A stretch of 64,000 nt of DNA from Apostichopus japonicus (GCF_037975245.1 NC_092581.1:8027501-8091500), one strand, 5' to 3'; shown: positions 13,470 through 28,069, counted from the stretch's first letter. A program made the numbers and translations. Notes: a model not told the origin generated them from the letters alone.

Positions 13470-13857
13470 AGGCATTGAAGACTCCCCAAACCGAGTGCGG
13501 CCCTTTGAAAAAGAAAAACTTTCCGTTGCTTGCAAGTGAAGTTTTTATCTTGTCACTACAAAATGCAGACAGTAATGAAACCTGATACCTTGTTATCTTT
13601 TATCTAGACCTGACATGTCCATCGCTGCTTTGTATACTTGTGTTGTGGGTATTGACCGTAGCTGCATGTTTTGACTGTACACTAGTGTCTAATTACCGAC
13701 GGTAGCAAGCTGTGTGTGTATTTTCTCAGATCGATGGTGGTGTCTAACACTTCTGACGTCTGATGCCGGTAATCTGACCTAGTTTCGAATGAGGTATTCG
13801 AAACTAGGTCAGATTACCGGCATCAGACGTTTCTTTGTGCGCGAGTCTTCACTTCCT
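13470..13857. mobile_element. TTAA-flanked MITE with a perfect internal palindrome
   Basis: TTAA at 13466-13469 and 13858-13861 brackets 388 bp whose ends are inverted copies: AGGCATTGAAGACTCCCC on the left and, reading in from the right, AGGAAGTGAAGACTCGCG. A TTAA target suggests a piggyBac- or Kolobok-type non-autonomous element. A diverged partial copy of the left 225 bp lies at 46671-46895, which confirms that this is a dispersed repeat. No coding capacity. Confidence 0.75.
13756..13830. repeat. Perfect 35-bp inverted repeat with 5-nt loop
   Basis: Arms at 13756-13790 and 13796-13830 are exact reverse complements, separated by GAGGT. It sits inside the TTAA-flanked element and is absent from the partial copy at 46.7 kb, so it belongs to the unshared half of the element. 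Confidence 0.95.
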
Positions 13858-13861
13858 TTAA

Positions 13862-16800
13862 TCATTGTGTCTGGGAGCTGTCATCTTGTGAATCTGTGAT
13901 GTTATAATGCCACCGTATACGATTTGAAACAGTCATGTCGAGAGCTTCAATACTTATTTTGTCAATGTCCATCTTCATTACAGAAAATGAAGTTGAGAAA
14001 TATAGAAATGCCCAATTCTAAGCATACTTTATGAGCCTTGCATTTAATTCCTATGTACCATTTTCGAGATAACACGGGTGATGTCATAGTAGCAAACAGA
14101 CAAATTTCTTTATGATTTTCTTTTATTGTTTTAAATTTACATCCAATTTCCTACTCAAAATCGGAATATATCTCAATATAAACACATCTCAGTCATTGGT
14201 ATATTGTTAACCTCACATCAACTTTGGTCAAATTTGGAACTCGAGCCAATCTATGATTAAAGCGATACAGAGAAAGATGAAGAAAAACAAAGATTTTGCT
14301 GCCAGCATGCAAATATGACATCACACTTGTTTGCTTGAAGTTCACATCTGATACAGTCTATGACAATTTCCGATATCTCTAAAACGCTATGCAGGAATTG
14401 AACGCAAATTCCACCAGGATGCGTAGAATTTGCTCCTCTGTCATCAGTCAAAAATAAGTTTTCATATAAACTATCCTTTTAATGCTTATGTGTGAAGGAA
14501 CATTAAAGTTGTGATATCTCCCAAACCGGATAACATTTTTCTTAGCTCTTTTGTGAGTGCTAACTTATCTAATTGAATTTCCTTTCATCACATCCCCTCG
14601 CTATCAACGCCGAGAACGCGCACAAAATATTTGATTTGTAGGAATCAAGCATTGGCTTAACTAAAAGCTAGGATCATTAGACTGTAGGCAGGATCGTATG
14701 TATCCAACAAATAGCCCAGACAAGAATGAAAAGGGCCTATGTATTATTGGGAACGGTAAAGAACATGTGCCTACATAAAAACAACTATCCTTTCTACAGA
14801 GTCACGATTTGTGTAATTTAATTTGCGTAAGTATGGGTGGGGGAGGGGAGGGGCGGGTGTGTAGTAACAATGTGATTACTGCGAGAAAAAAAATTACGCA
14901 GATTTCCAACATGAGTTTTGCAATTATTAAGTACTATTTAGCCAAGGAATGCACAAAGAGAATATGGTAGAATCATTTCATTCACACTATTGTGGTAAAA
15001 GATGCACAAAAATGTTCTTTTGAACATTAGCCATTACCATATAGCAAAATATAATATCATAACTGATAATAACTGGCTATATTAATCAAACTTTGAGCAG
15101 GCCTCACAGTACACAACAAGCATGCTTGCCACCGTAAAAGAAATGCGTCGCACCATTTCAATTCCCGTACATAGAAATTGGCACACCGTCAAATGATAAA
15201 GTTTATGTTGCACATTACTGATAATCTGTCGAATTGTTTACTCTTTTAATGAAAGTTTCTATAATAAGTTGCAATTATGCTAAACACCAAATGCTTTGAA
15301 CATCATTTTTTAAACCTAATTGAGCTTTGTGAAAAATGTTGTAAACTCAAGGAAAAGGCGAAATATCCATAACATAATACATATTAGAGGTTGTCTTGTG
15401 GACGTTTTGAGAAGAAAAAAAATAGCCTAGTTCTAATCTGAGAATATCAAATGGTGGAGATAAAAATCGTAAATCTGTGGAACGAGTCGGAGAAACTTGG
15501 AAATAAACTTTGCAAAATTTCCAGAAATAAGTGCGAAACCATAGAGGAAAATTTGAAATAAAATAGCCGACAGTTTGAGGTAAACACTGTTGAAAACCAT
15601 TTTTTTTTAAAGAAATCTATAGAAAAAGAAGAAGAAACAAAAGTTGCAGAAACGAAATTTTGAGACCAAAACTATCACACGTCGGAACTCTCGTGAAAAT
15701 TGCAAAATGTCAAAAGGATCAGTAGCGTAACTCCTATAGGCTCGGACCGTGCTGAGCCGGGGGCCCCGACCAAAAGGGGCCCCGCTATACATGATGCACA
15801 GAAAAAGGGAACCTCTTTGGATAGGGAGCTGGGCCCGTTTTTGCTGGGAATGAAAAACTCATGCAAGACTGAACAAGACAATAGGCCTATACATATTTTC
15901 ACGTGATACGGAATACGGACATCATGATCATGGGCTCATTGGGTATTAATGTATATATCGAGCTAGTTGTGTTATTTATTATTATTATTGTAATGAAAGC
16001 AAAAGTATATAATTTAAAAACCAATTCCAGCCAATATTGTACTGAGTACAACATCGGGACATAAGATTTTTGAAAAATTCTAAAACGATAACCCAACACC
16101 CCACAAATTTGAAACTGCGTTCATTTGGAAAGAAAAAAGGCAGGGCTTTATATAAATAAAATAATAAAAAGGTAAGAATAAAGATGCCTTCGGTGTATTT
16201 GGTAAGTAAGAAAGCACATGAAATTAGGCCTAGATGTAGACATAGTTGCAGCCGAAATTATGCCTATGCTTAGGTTTGATTACTGTATTTGTACAGTAGT
16301 CTCCATTATACTCCATACAGTAGGATGCTACTGTCCAACTTTATAATATTGTATTTACTATTTCAGTACCGTATGTTGTTTCTCACTCATACAACTTGTA
16401 AGATGTATCCAGAAGCCGAATTCCTCAATCCTCATTCCATGGTATAAAGTTACAAAGAATTTTCATAGCTATCACGGTTGATAGTATTGTTCTGTCATCT
16501 CTCTTGATGTATTTTTGCATTAAAACATATTTGTCAGCTGGAAACAATGTGTACATGCTAAATGGCCAATGTTCTATACCAAGACCCGCTGCGTTGATCC
16601 TGCATAAATCCTTGCACCTTGGACACATGGGCGTTCGCAGAGAGGGCAGGGGGGCACTTGCCCCCGGGAAAATTGAAACTTAAAAATAAAGTTAAACATT
16701 TGACATTTCCATGATTTCACGCAACCAACAGTTCTCTAGTTATCTTCATTGCATACGGACCCATAATGCATTACTGAAATTAGTGAAAGTCAAAATCCTA

Positions 16801-17563
16801 AAGCATGAGATCTCAAAATAACCGATGTGTAAATGCAACTTGAAACGCACGGGAAGTCTCTTTTCCGAGGATCTATGGGTATTTTTTGGCAAAAACAAAT
16901 CGCCCAGCTCATATCAAAGTGGGCTAGCTTGTGAATCGGATTTAAGGGAAAGTTCCCATACAAAAACATATTGTTTTCCGTATTGCGCATTTCATTTCCT
17001 CCGCACGAAAGAGATTTGCGGAAAGGTACATCTTGATTGTTGTTAATGCTTGTTTCTTTCATTTGCGCGTAATGAATAAGAAAAGCGTATCGCTGGCGTG
17101 TGTTATATAGTGTCCTGTAAATTCCCGATGTCCTTTCCGCTTAACGAAAGACTGTTTCGACCCCCACCCACATCCTCCACCACCACCGGTAAACCGGAAT
17201 TCTTCACCCCTCATGCCAACCTGAATTTCGATTCGTGATCGAATATCTCTTTCCCACAATAGCTTTGTAATACTTCCGAAGAGCCCCGTGAACTATGATA
17301 TACTCTCGCAAGTTCTAAAAAACGACTTATATCAAGTTTACAGGAGGCATTGCAAATTAACAACTTGGAAAGTACCTTTCAGTTTCGCGGAACTAGTCCC
17401 GCAAATAGTGTTGAGTCTGTGTAGGTCCTATGCACTATAGCATATCCATAACATACCACGAGACGCAAGGTCATGGTAGGAACAACATTAAGCTGATTCT
17501 TCAAAGTGACATATCGAAGCTCCAATATTAAATTTGCTAATTCTTTAAAGAACCGTGATCGAA
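13862..17563. other. Intergenic upstream of NudC
   Basis: Mostly AT-rich without a convincing exon. Two spots look like transposon debris: 15720-15785 starts CAGTAGCGTAACTCC and contains a GGGGCCCC hairpin, and 16626-16665 has a GGGCGTTCGCAGAG start followed by G/C runs. No matching second end was found for either. The last few hundred bases should hold the NudC promoter, but no TATA box or clear initiator stands out. Confidence 0.45.
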
Positions 17564-20500
17564 ATGTCTTCTGAAGAAGAAAAGTACGATGGAGTTCTCT
17601 TGGCAATGGCACAGCAGCATGAAGGGGGAGTACAGCAGGTGAGCATTTCGGGTTTGTCTTGGCAAAAGACTAACGCTAACATTAACAAGTACTAGTAGTA
17701 CTAGGCCAAGGCCTAACAAACAGTAACAGTTTGAAAGGCTACTGATGTGAGGGCCTAGCGTTAGGCTAATATGGCGTAAGGTAGCCTAATAAGTAGGCCC
17801 TATGGGAATTTAAGTGGACGAACAAGAATAACAATTTATAACTATAATCGTGGTTGCAAATACCTTGGGAAATCTTTGATCATGTATAGTAAAGGCTTCA
17901 TGATTGATGCACCTTCGTAATTGACGCACCTTCAAACATTACTAGCAATGATACAGCAGGCAACCTGAACTTCTTGCAGTCAAGCAGAGTTACATATTTG
18001 ATGAGTTTTCATCCATTTCAGGTTTATGCTTTCTCTAATTTTGATGTTATGAGCATTTGGAAATTTTACTCCCCAAAATTAACCAAAATTAACTCAATAT
18101 AATACCACTATGCTCTGCGACCTGACCTGTCAGATCTTAGAGGCTCAGAGCATAGCAAACAGTATCCAAAGTCAAATGATTTATACTTAGGCCTACACTA
18201 CAGTTAGCTTAACGACGAACGTTTCAGTTTAGGGGTATGAAAGAAAAAATTGGCCTTTATTTGGCACGATTGCACTTTGTATTTTAGCCTATACGCAAAG
18301 CAAGTTAGCATAATATGGTGATTGCCATTTGGCCAATAGCCTAGGTCCAGTGACCACAACTGCGAAGCCAGCATCAAAGTGGAAAGTACGCGATTGCTGG
18401 GTAATCTGCAGTTAAGCAGGTAGTTCAATTTGGAAAGTAGTTCACTGCACGTTATTGGAAGAAAAGTAACCTAGCCTAAGCCACAAAGCTGATATATTGA
18501 AAATTACAAGTACATTAATATTCAGAAGTGGATATGATAGTGCAGCTGGTTCACAAAAATTAAATAAACCACTTGCATGACAATACTATTCATAGTAATA
18601 CTACTGCATAAATTAAAGGGAAAACAATATAATGTAAGGATTTCATATGAAAATCTTTATAAGCTGCAAGAAAGACAATGATACAAACTTGAAACAGTAC
18701 CAAAATTGTAAGCCTGTTCCACATTAAACATATCAACTGTAAATATAATGGATATCAACACTAAGTAATAATATAGAAAAGGTCATGTCCAGATAACTCA
18801 GGTTTTTTGTTGCTTCTTTTATCTGAAGGCAATGTAATAAGTGGATTTAAAATTGAATAGGACACTTGAGTGAGGTAATGACCTGGTGATTACCTGGCAA
18901 ACACATTTGGATCTTGCTTATAGATGTAAAAATAAAATTTAGGAATTTGATCTAATAATGATGATTTGTGCTACCATTTGTGATATGCTTATTGATAGTT
19001 GCTACACCAAACATTACTGCTTAATTTCTGTTCTATTTAAGGAACTAAAAATCGAAAAAAGGAAGTACCTCATGCAATCAAAAAGAAAACAATGTGTCGT
19101 TAGCTTTGCAAAGTTTGCTTCTCCTTATTAATTGTTCATGCCCAAACAGCATGTGTGTTTGGAAAAACTGGTGAAAGGTGTGTCTCGAGAAGCAAGTATG
19201 TAGTCTTCTTGTGAGCATAAGAATAGCTTCCTTTTCAAGAACTGAAACAAGTAACTGTTAAGTGAAATTTTCAAAAGTTATTTATCAGCCAAATAAATAT
19301 CTGGTGTTATGTGACAGTGTTGTTCTATCATTAAGTTGATGTAAAGTTTGTTACTAGTGTTGCTGTTAAAGTAACCATCAAGGATATCTATTGTTCTTTT
19401 CACAGCTTATTGACACATTCTTTTCATTCCTGAGGAGGAAAACTGATTTTTATCAAGGTGCATTGAAGGGGCAAGCAGAACAGGTACTTATTGGTTTGTA
19501 TTTAAGTAAATGTGTTGAGTACATCTTAGTTACTGTCGGAAGTATCTTGATTATTATGAGTTTATACCAGTGATCTAGTACAGAAAGTATCAAGCAGGAT
19601 AGGTACTTATTGGCTGGTAAAGTTAATGATGTGTTGAAAAGATTGGCTGGTGGCCCAAAGAAGTTACCTTACAAAATAGTAAATAATTTTCCAAACATGT
19701 TGTCAAAGTATGAGAACGCTAATTTTGCGTTTGACAGAGAAACAATTTTTTAATCGTTAAGGATAGATATTTCAGATGTGACTTGAACAGTACAGAACGT
19801 GACGTCAGCTATGCTAATGTAGATTGCGACATAACCCACCCTCCGCACAGTACCTATACGGTAATCACAACAGAAACCGCGTTTGTATACAGATAAATTT
19901 CTTCCTAAATTTCCGGTGAAATTTCTTAGAAATTAGATATGTTTTCAAAAACTCCTTAAGCCGCCATGTCCTAGATCGGTGGTTCCGGGGTCTTTGTGTA
20001 ACAAAAGGTAAATTTTAACAGCAGACTCTTCGTTGTATAGGCTATACATCGCGCTATCCAGCTCCAGCGCGAAGAATGTTCGCGTGTATAGGCTACTCTA
20101 ACGTTTACAATCGGACAGTTCTGCGAAGCCTAAGCTTCTCGGTGATATATTCTGCTCTGACATTGATTCCGCCAAGTTTTATCTTTCGGTGTAACGATTG
20201 CTTTTCAAGTTTCCTTTTACTGTTAATTTGATCTGTGAGTTTTATTTCAGCGATTTCGAAGAACAGTTTATGAACTGTGGTTTGAGTGTGAGTGTACTAT
20301 GTGCAACGCTATACAAGTACACCAACTGGGCATCGTAGGATATACGTTTGCGAGTATGTACGTTATATATATTGGGAATTACATGTGCTTACACGTGAGA
20401 GTGTATTTGTTGTGGAAATGGGAGTGCTATCTTCAAGTCGCCTGTTTTGCCTATCTGCAAGCACTACGTCAATCACCATATTGAAGCATTCGAACAAACG

Positions 20501-23500
20501 GTACTTTTGGTACTGAAAAATTGAAGCTGATGAATTTGAAAACCAGATTTCTACAAGAAAAAAATGTCGAATGGGGACAATTTTACATGGTTAGAAAGAG
20601 AAAAATAATAACTACAAGAACAATGTATCAAAATCTTCCACCAGACAATTCCTTTGAGTACATTTTAGTTACTGGTGGAAATAGCTTGATTATTATGAGT
20701 TATACCAGTGATCTAGTACAGAAACTAGCTTTCTATGCTATCTTGAACTTTAGTTGATTATAAATTTCTATTCTTATTCTATTCATATTGTATTGGGACA
20801 CATATGGTTTATTGAAGGTCAAATAATCAGCATTAAGTGTGCAGAGGTCACAGATGCAAATTGAGCAAAACATATGTAATAGCTGATTAGATAAGTTCAT
20901 ATCAACAGTTGTATAGGAGGAGAACAGATCTAACATGATCGTATCAGGTAGATCAGAAGTGTACTAGGTGATCAGAGTAGGAGCTCATATGAGTTTTATT
21001 TTTTTTAATGCTCTTGTAAGTAACAGGCTAAGTCTTCTGAAAGCCTGCTGAAACAAGAATGATTGTGATGAAAGGTAGTCAGTATTGGCCCCAAAATATA
21101 GAACGCTATAATTGATAGAAGTTTTCAAAACATGTTTTCTTGGAGGTCTTTACTCTCCTAATTGTTCTCAGACATTTTTAAGGAACACACAAGATGACTG
21201 AATGTCTAAGTGAGGACAATTACCTCGAAGATTGTTATAAGAACTGAAGAACAGTTCAAGAACTTTGACCAAAGGTGACCATATTTGAATATCTAGCATA
21301 CTTGGGGCCAATACAGCATACCTTTAAGTATTTCAGTCAGCACAAATAAACACAAATTACTATTAATGTGGGATTTATGAACGTTTTCATTTTCTAGCTG
21401 GTGATGGATAGTTTTAGGAAACATCAAAAAGAAGCTTTGGTTGAAAGGAACAAAAAGGAAGCAGAAGCAGCTGCTGCCAAGAAAGCCAAAGAAGAAAAGA
21501 AGGCCAAGGAAGCTGCCAAGAAAGCTGCCGAGGAGGACGAACCAAAGATAAAAGAACTGACAGACGATGAAGCAGAGAGACTTCAGAATGAGATAGATCA
21601 GGTAGGTATCACTGTTGCCATGGTAACAGTTGTTGTCATGGACATTGCAATACTTTGGACTAGAGAAAGAATAAAAGAGACAACAGAATGTCGATAAGTA
21701 GTGGAGGAGAAGCTGATGGAAGGCACTGTTAGGAAGGATCTTCATGCATAGATAATCAGAACCTAAGATAGTATGAGAGGTAAATAAGGTAGCTTGCTCT
21801 GTGTGGTATTGGATCTAGTTTTGGGTGGGGGGGCAGGGAATGTCACAGGGCTGAAAATACAAGACAAACATTGCAGATGAGGCATTGAAAATGGTCTCAT
21901 GTTAATCCACATTTTTCCAAATTGACAATATCAAAAACTTTGTGAAATACAATTCCCAGATGAGTTCTGAACTTGGCGAAGAGACGCAGTGTAGCTCTAG
22001 ACAAATTGCTCAGATAATGAAACAATCTTTAAAGGTTTTAAACAAAGACTGCCATATAAATCTGAGTTATTGCAGATGCCTATTAATGCTTTAGATATCC
22101 AGTAATCATTACCACTTCCATGCATCCCTAAATCATTGGTGTCAAACATGAATATTTAGTTAGATTTACACTTTGTTAAATAAATTGACTGAGCAGTATT
22201 ACTTCTCTTTTACTATTAAATGTTTTCTCTTCAACCTGTAGAAGAAAGATGATAAGACAGAAGGCACAGCAGCAGCACCTGCAGCCGCAACACCAGAAAC
22301 AAAGAAACCCAAAGAGGTAAGTCTAAAGTAGAGATAAATTGTTGAAATAACAAAGATAGATAACATGGTTAAATGTAATAAAAGAGACAGAGATTATCCA
22401 TGCTTTTAACTGTTATGCACAGTGTTACTATTGCATGTTCTCATGTAAACTGTGGCAAAGAATCAGGTAACCCATGTTCCATTTTCTGATTCTATTTGAT
22501 TTGAAAAAAGCATTTTCTACTCCATTCCTTCTTCTTCTTAAAGTGGTCAATTCTGATTATCATCTTAGTTTTATCATTTGTTCTCTCCAGTCTGGAAGTG
22601 ATTCAGAAGATGAGGATGAGAAAGGCAAGATGAAACCAAATACGGGAAACGGTGGTGATTTACCAAACTACAGATGGACGCAGACACTCAGTGATCTGGA
22701 GGTAATGACCATGCTGTAAAGGACACTGACAATCCATCATGCTATGTCACAAGTACACCTCTGTGTTGTATAAATATAGAAATTCAAAAGGATACATTCA
22801 GCAAGCCTCTCTATCTCCTTCCAACTTTAAAATGGTTGACAAACATATCCTAATGTGTGGGATATATTTAAAACAACTTCACTGATCAACAGTGCATCTG
22901 GTTTGAAAAGTTTCAATTTCCCAAGTCACTTCAATTGTTTTTTGTGACAAGTGTCGTTTTTTATCTTTAAATGTTGGGATGTTTGGTATACCGGTACATA
23001 GCGGTAACATCAGACAGTTACAACAGCATTGATGTATTTAAACATGGTCAGACGTTATTGTCAACTACTTACTTGGTCAGTCTAGGATTATTGCTCTTAC
23101 CATCTTGTACTGATGATTGCTTCAGAAAGACTTGAAAATGTTGGCTTTTCTGTTTATTTTGTTCAGATTCATATTCCATTCAGTGTAGACTATCCTTTGA
23201 AAGGCAAACATCTCAATGTAGATGTACACAAGAAGAAACTGACCGTTGGCCTGAAGGGAGCAGAGCCGGTCATTGATGGCCAACTCTACAATGATATCAA
23301 AGTGGAAGAAACTTCTTGGATCATACAAGATAAAAAAGTGGTTGTCATCTTTTTAGAGAAGGTGAGTATCTTTTTCTTGATGGGGGATGTGGAGATATAT
23401 ACTGGAAGGGCTGTTGTGATCAGGAACAACAGTGAGCTAGAAAAGAGACTAAGGGATGGTCAGTAATGATGGGTAGGTGAAGTGAGGAGACTGCAGTATA

Positions 23501-25377
23501 CATGGACTATTGAGACCAGGGTATGGTCAGTAATGATGGGTATGATGAAGTAATGAACACTGCAGTACACATGGACCATTGAGACTAGGGGATGGTCAGT
23601 AATGAGGGGTAGGGTGAAGTGATGAAGACTGCAGTATACATGGACTATTGAGACATTTATTTCGGTATTTAGTGTTACATGAGCCATGGTTTGTTTTCTT
23701 CACCTATGAGTTCCTAAAAATGAAATGTTGATTGTCTTTGTTCTCATTAATAAAGATCAATGCTATGGAGTGGTGGAGCCGTGTCATAACCTCAGATCCT
23801 GAAATTAACACAAAGAAAGTCAATCCTGAAAATTCAAAGGTAAGGTCATTGGTCTTTTAGTTCAAATCAATATGTTCTGCCCTTTGAAGAAATGCAGCTG
23901 GGGAAGTCGCAAGCATGTATAGGATAATATGAAAAGGCATTTCACTATCACTTATACTCACATTTTGTACATCAGGTGTTTGTTTACTCTGATAGCATTT
24001 ATTAGGACCAAATGGGTCTATGCACCTCTAATGGTACTTGTTTGCACATATACTGCCACTGTGATTCATGTAGCTGTAGTTTTCACTAAATTATGTAGAA
24101 AATAATTTCAAGTTTTGTGCAGTCTCAGACTACCACTTACGATAGAAAATTCATATTTGTAAGATAGGACAACTGTTTTGTGACCCTTCTAGGCATTTGA
24201 AGACTGTTATTGTACTGGTATATTACAAATATCTCTAACTTGTCAAACTCAACCTAGGTTAACTAACTGTGAGCCGTTATTCTAAAATGATTAAAAAATG
24301 TGTAAAGAATCCTCATAAAAATAGAATAGTTATGCAAAATATGTTTAGAAATATTGAGGATACTCCTTAAGCTATTTTTATCCATAAACTTTAAGGTTGT
24401 CAAACACCATACAAGGTATCTGGCTGTAGGGTGCAATGTAAGAGGAAAAGGTACACTGTACATCTTGAATCAATGACATGTAGCTACCAGTAGTATAGGG
24501 CAATAAGGCAGACAAATGGGGGAAACAGTGTGAATTAACCCCAAAATAATTGTTCTTTGACCTGAATACTTCGTTTTCTACACCCAAAATCTTTCCTTGA
24601 TAGAAACCTGGGGTATTCTTGGTACTTGTTTGTAGATATCATAAAGCATGGTTTTGTCTTTAGTTGTCAGATTTAGATGGAGAGACCAGGAGCATGGTTG
24701 AGAAGATGATGTTTGACCAGAGACAGAAGTCCATGGGACTACCAACCTCAGAAGATCAGAAGAAACAAGATATGTTGAAAAAGTTAGTATATTATCTCAC
24801 ACCCTGTCACATCCCAGCCCACCAATACTGTTAAAATAGATCCTTGTTTCCATTGTAGGGCTGATATTGCAAGCATCAGCAGTTCTATGATGTCATTATT
24901 AAGTTTGCTCTATTATTTTCTTGTCAAATGAAATAAGTTTCTTAATGGTCTGCAGAAGTTGTTCATAACGATTGTCTGTTATATTTAATAGCGTTGTTGT
25001 GTTTTAGACCTCTTTTCAGTTTGGTTTTTGTTGGACCATTCTGAGTAATAATTTAGTGATATCTCCACCTCCTATTTGCAATAAATGGTTAGTTTTGTGT
25101 TAGTCTGATATTCTTGTACTGTAGTGTTGTCTATAACCCAATCTATAAATCTGATTGTTACTGGATTTAACTCTACTAACATATTTAATTGCTAATGAAT
25201 GTCATACTCAACACTTGGACCATAGCAATGGAAGTCAGTGAAATTCAATTGACCAACTGTAATGTTTTTCATGCTTTGAAGAATAAGTGTCACAATAGAT
25301 ATCTTTTGACATTTTCTTTCTCCAGGTTCATGGATCAGCACCCAGAGATGGATTTCTCCAAGGTTAAATTCAGTTGA
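17564..25377 (+). CDS. NUDC: Nuclear migration protein NudC, complete, nine exons
   Basis: Exons: 17564-17638, 19406-19483, 21398-21601, 22242-22316, 22591-22701, 23167-23361, 23756-23839, 24664-24782 and 25326-25377. The frame is continuous and gives 330 aa, one residue short of human NudC. Order seen: N-terminal motif [15 protein letters not shown], helix [15 protein letters not shown], a Lys/Ala/Glu-rich coiled coil, the [18 protein letters not shown] motif, an acidic linker, and the CS (p23-like) domain from [14 protein letters not shown] to [16 protein letters not shown]. It ends [12 protein letters not shown]. Family knowledge: NudC is a dynein-associated Hsp90 co-chaperone needed for nuclear migration, mitosis and cytokinesis. 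The start is the only ATG that gives the family N-terminus. Confidence 0.96.
19473..20726 (+). repeat. Interrupted tandem duplication around the NudC exon 2 donor
   Basis: The sequence CAAGCAGAACAGGTACTTA (exon 2 end plus splice donor) recurs just downstream as CAAGCAGGATAGGTACTTA near 19592. The following intron segment at about 19515-19590 recurs at about 20656-20727. Together these are two copies of a roughly 120-bp unit, the second split by about 1 kb of unrelated DNA (about 19635-20655). The duplicated donor retains GT but lacks an acceptor, so it is probably inert. Confidence 0.65.
23455..23651 (+). repeat. Three tandem copies of a 67-bp unit in NudC intron 6
   Basis: Each copy contains GGTCAGTAATGATGGGTA or a close variant and ends in CATGGACTATTGAGAC. 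It lies between exons 6 and 7 with no coding consequence. Confidence 0.85.
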
Positions 25378-28069
25378 TGAAGAGCATCTGAAATATGCTG
25401 TCTGCCTCTTAATAGATAGATGATCTAATTGATGCAGATAAGTTCCATGGAGTCTCATAATCTTCCTAATGAGATCTGATTCTCTGTATGACATAATCAT
25501 AAATTCCAGGAAAAAGAAATTCTCAACAATTTTAGGAAGGGACAGGAATGAGGTTTAGGGGTGGGAGTAGGGATATAAGCAATTAAAGAAATAGGTACTT
25601 CTGTTTCGCATCTTTGTACAAGTTCATAATGTAACTCACAACAATGCTCCACCAAGTATAGGTATGCTCACTACTGTGTAACTGCCATTATCAATGTTGG
25701 ATTTATATCACAATTGTCCTTAATGATTGTGAGTAAAATTATCGAGTGTTCTACTTTATTTGCTATCTCTGTGCTGGTCTGCATGACATTACAAAGATAA
25801 GGTCTACTAAATCCACTAAATTTTGTAATATCAAAGTGTGCCGGCCAGTATGACATTAGAGCAAAGGAAATGTCAAAAGCTGGAACAATCCATAAGATTA
25901 AATCCATAGCCATATTCAGATCCTTCAACAGTGCCCTGTAATGTTTACTAGCTCAGGTTTTAAAGATCTTTCAGCCAGCTAGATAGAGGAGGAAATAACA
26001 TCCTGACTTGACAAATGTCTCTCTCAGACCAAAAGTATAAAGTCAAGAAGTTGCACACGGTCAGTGTGTATAATTGTATCACTAAGTTTACACAGCTTAC
26101 CCACTGGTGTTAAAATTTAATCTCTGTGTGTTATGTAAGACTGAATCATGATGTTTACAATTTAAAGCAGTCTCTGGGTACTACGTTGCACCAACATGTG
26201 TTGGCTTCCAGGAATCCCACCAAGAGCCCTCAGGAAGCCTAATGTACAAAGCACTCATCCAAAGCTGGTACAGGGGGTATACAGGGGGTTTAAGAAACAC
26301 TGCATCAGAGGTGTGTCAATAAATGTGCAAAAAAAAAAAAGAACTTTTGACTCCTTTCAGGTTTGTCTACAAACTGTATTTATTAAGTAAGTGGCAAGTA
26401 CCTTAATAACATAATAAGATAGACAGTTGAGGAGATTGACCAAGGTTCCTCCCCAGCCCTTATCAAAGGGTAATAAATAGTACTTATTGATCCCACTCAG
26501 TTATGCTTCATTGGTGTCCAAAGAGTAAATCAGACATTTCAAACCCCAATCTTCTATCAAAGTAAACTATGATACCCAGCTTTTAATATGAAGTTATGCA
26601 TGTTTTCGACTCTTTTTGTTTATTGCTCTATTCCGCTCTTCCTGCCAGCAGGGTTATGTAGTATGCAAGGATCTATCAACCACACTCATCATAATTATAC
26701 TTCATATTTAGAATTACAAATCAGTTTAATCAACTTGTTACTGCTTGGCCATCCCTGTAGAATAATTAAGAACTACTTTAAAACACATCTAAGGCACTGT
26801 ATCATCCAGAAATAATAACCACACAAATTTTGTAATAGACTTTCAGTTGCAGTTTCAAAGCTGCCAATGAGTTAGTGTATATCATCATTATTTACTGTGC
26901 ATTTATGTCTGTTTACTATATGGTGTGAATTAATCTGCAGTAAGCTTCTTACTTTACAATCCTTAGTTGATTCATTACTGTAGATTCCTTGAATTGGACC
27001 CTCTTAGTCTGATAGTTACATTGGTCAATATTACTTTGGTCAATATTATAATAACTATAACATAGTTTGTATCTACTGCAGTTTTATTAAATGTCAACCA
27101 AACAATAGACAAATACAGAGCTCTTAAGTGGTCGGCTGCCACTGAACTTGATCTTTTAGGAAATTTAGTCATTTGATGAGCCAGTGAACCAAACAATTTT
27201 ACATCAATGTGTAATACTGGTTTGTTTTGTTTCTAATATCTTTTGGTACATAGTCTTTGTTATAATCGTTGCTCTGACACTTATTCCAGTAAACAAAGAG
27301 AAAAAATTGTCTTATTCTACTTATTTTTTTCATTTTTACCTTTTTTGTGTAAGTAACAATAAACTTTTGATTACTGATACAGTACAAAAACATGTTCATC
27401 TTATATTTAATGCTGTCTTATAGCTTTCTTGGTAGCTAATAGCTACATATTTATAGTTGACTGTTGTATGTTCAAGAATACATTTGTATTGAAAGAAACA
27501 AATACTTCAGCATAATTGATATAAATTACTAACCTTGCACTGATCGGCCTTGCATCTGCAGGTACTATGACCAATAATCTCATCCAACCATCATAATAGT
27601 TAGCAGACAATTACATGTAATGATAAAGGTATTTATGACTCCAAAAACTTGACAATGGAATTTGAAACATACCTTTTAATCAACCTCATAATCTCTGTTG
27701 TGGTAATAAACCATGAACATTTACAACAGCAACTTGTTATCAAGCCACTTCCCAAGGGTGTTCTGATCACCAAAAGTGATAACCCCTTCCTCTTCACAAC
27801 TTGTCATCAATACTCAGTGATATTCAATTAAGCCCAACTCTGAAAAATATCTCATCTAATATCAAGTTCATGTCTCAAACTGGATGATAATGAGAAAGTT
27901 CCATTTAATTTCAAATTGGGCTCTTATTTGTAAAATGCTGTTCATCTCTAGTCAGTTCTTGCTCTTGCATCGTAAAAGTGATTGGTCTCATTACTCTCAT
28001 GTTGCTCTTAGGACCAGCCTCGGTTTGTCTCTCCCATCTAGTTGTACCCCTGGTCCATCCTTTTGCCTC
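25378..28069. other. Intergenic region between convergent NudC and ORC3
   Basis: AT-rich sequence holding the 3' UTRs of both genes. AATAAA occurs at several places on the plus strand, for example near 26311 and 26471; I cannot say which is used by NudC. No further exon or repeat was supported. Confidence 0.5.

Noticed and set aside
21293-21745. 150-codon minus-strand frame
   Set aside because: It is antisense to the Lys/Ala/Glu-rich NudC exon 3.
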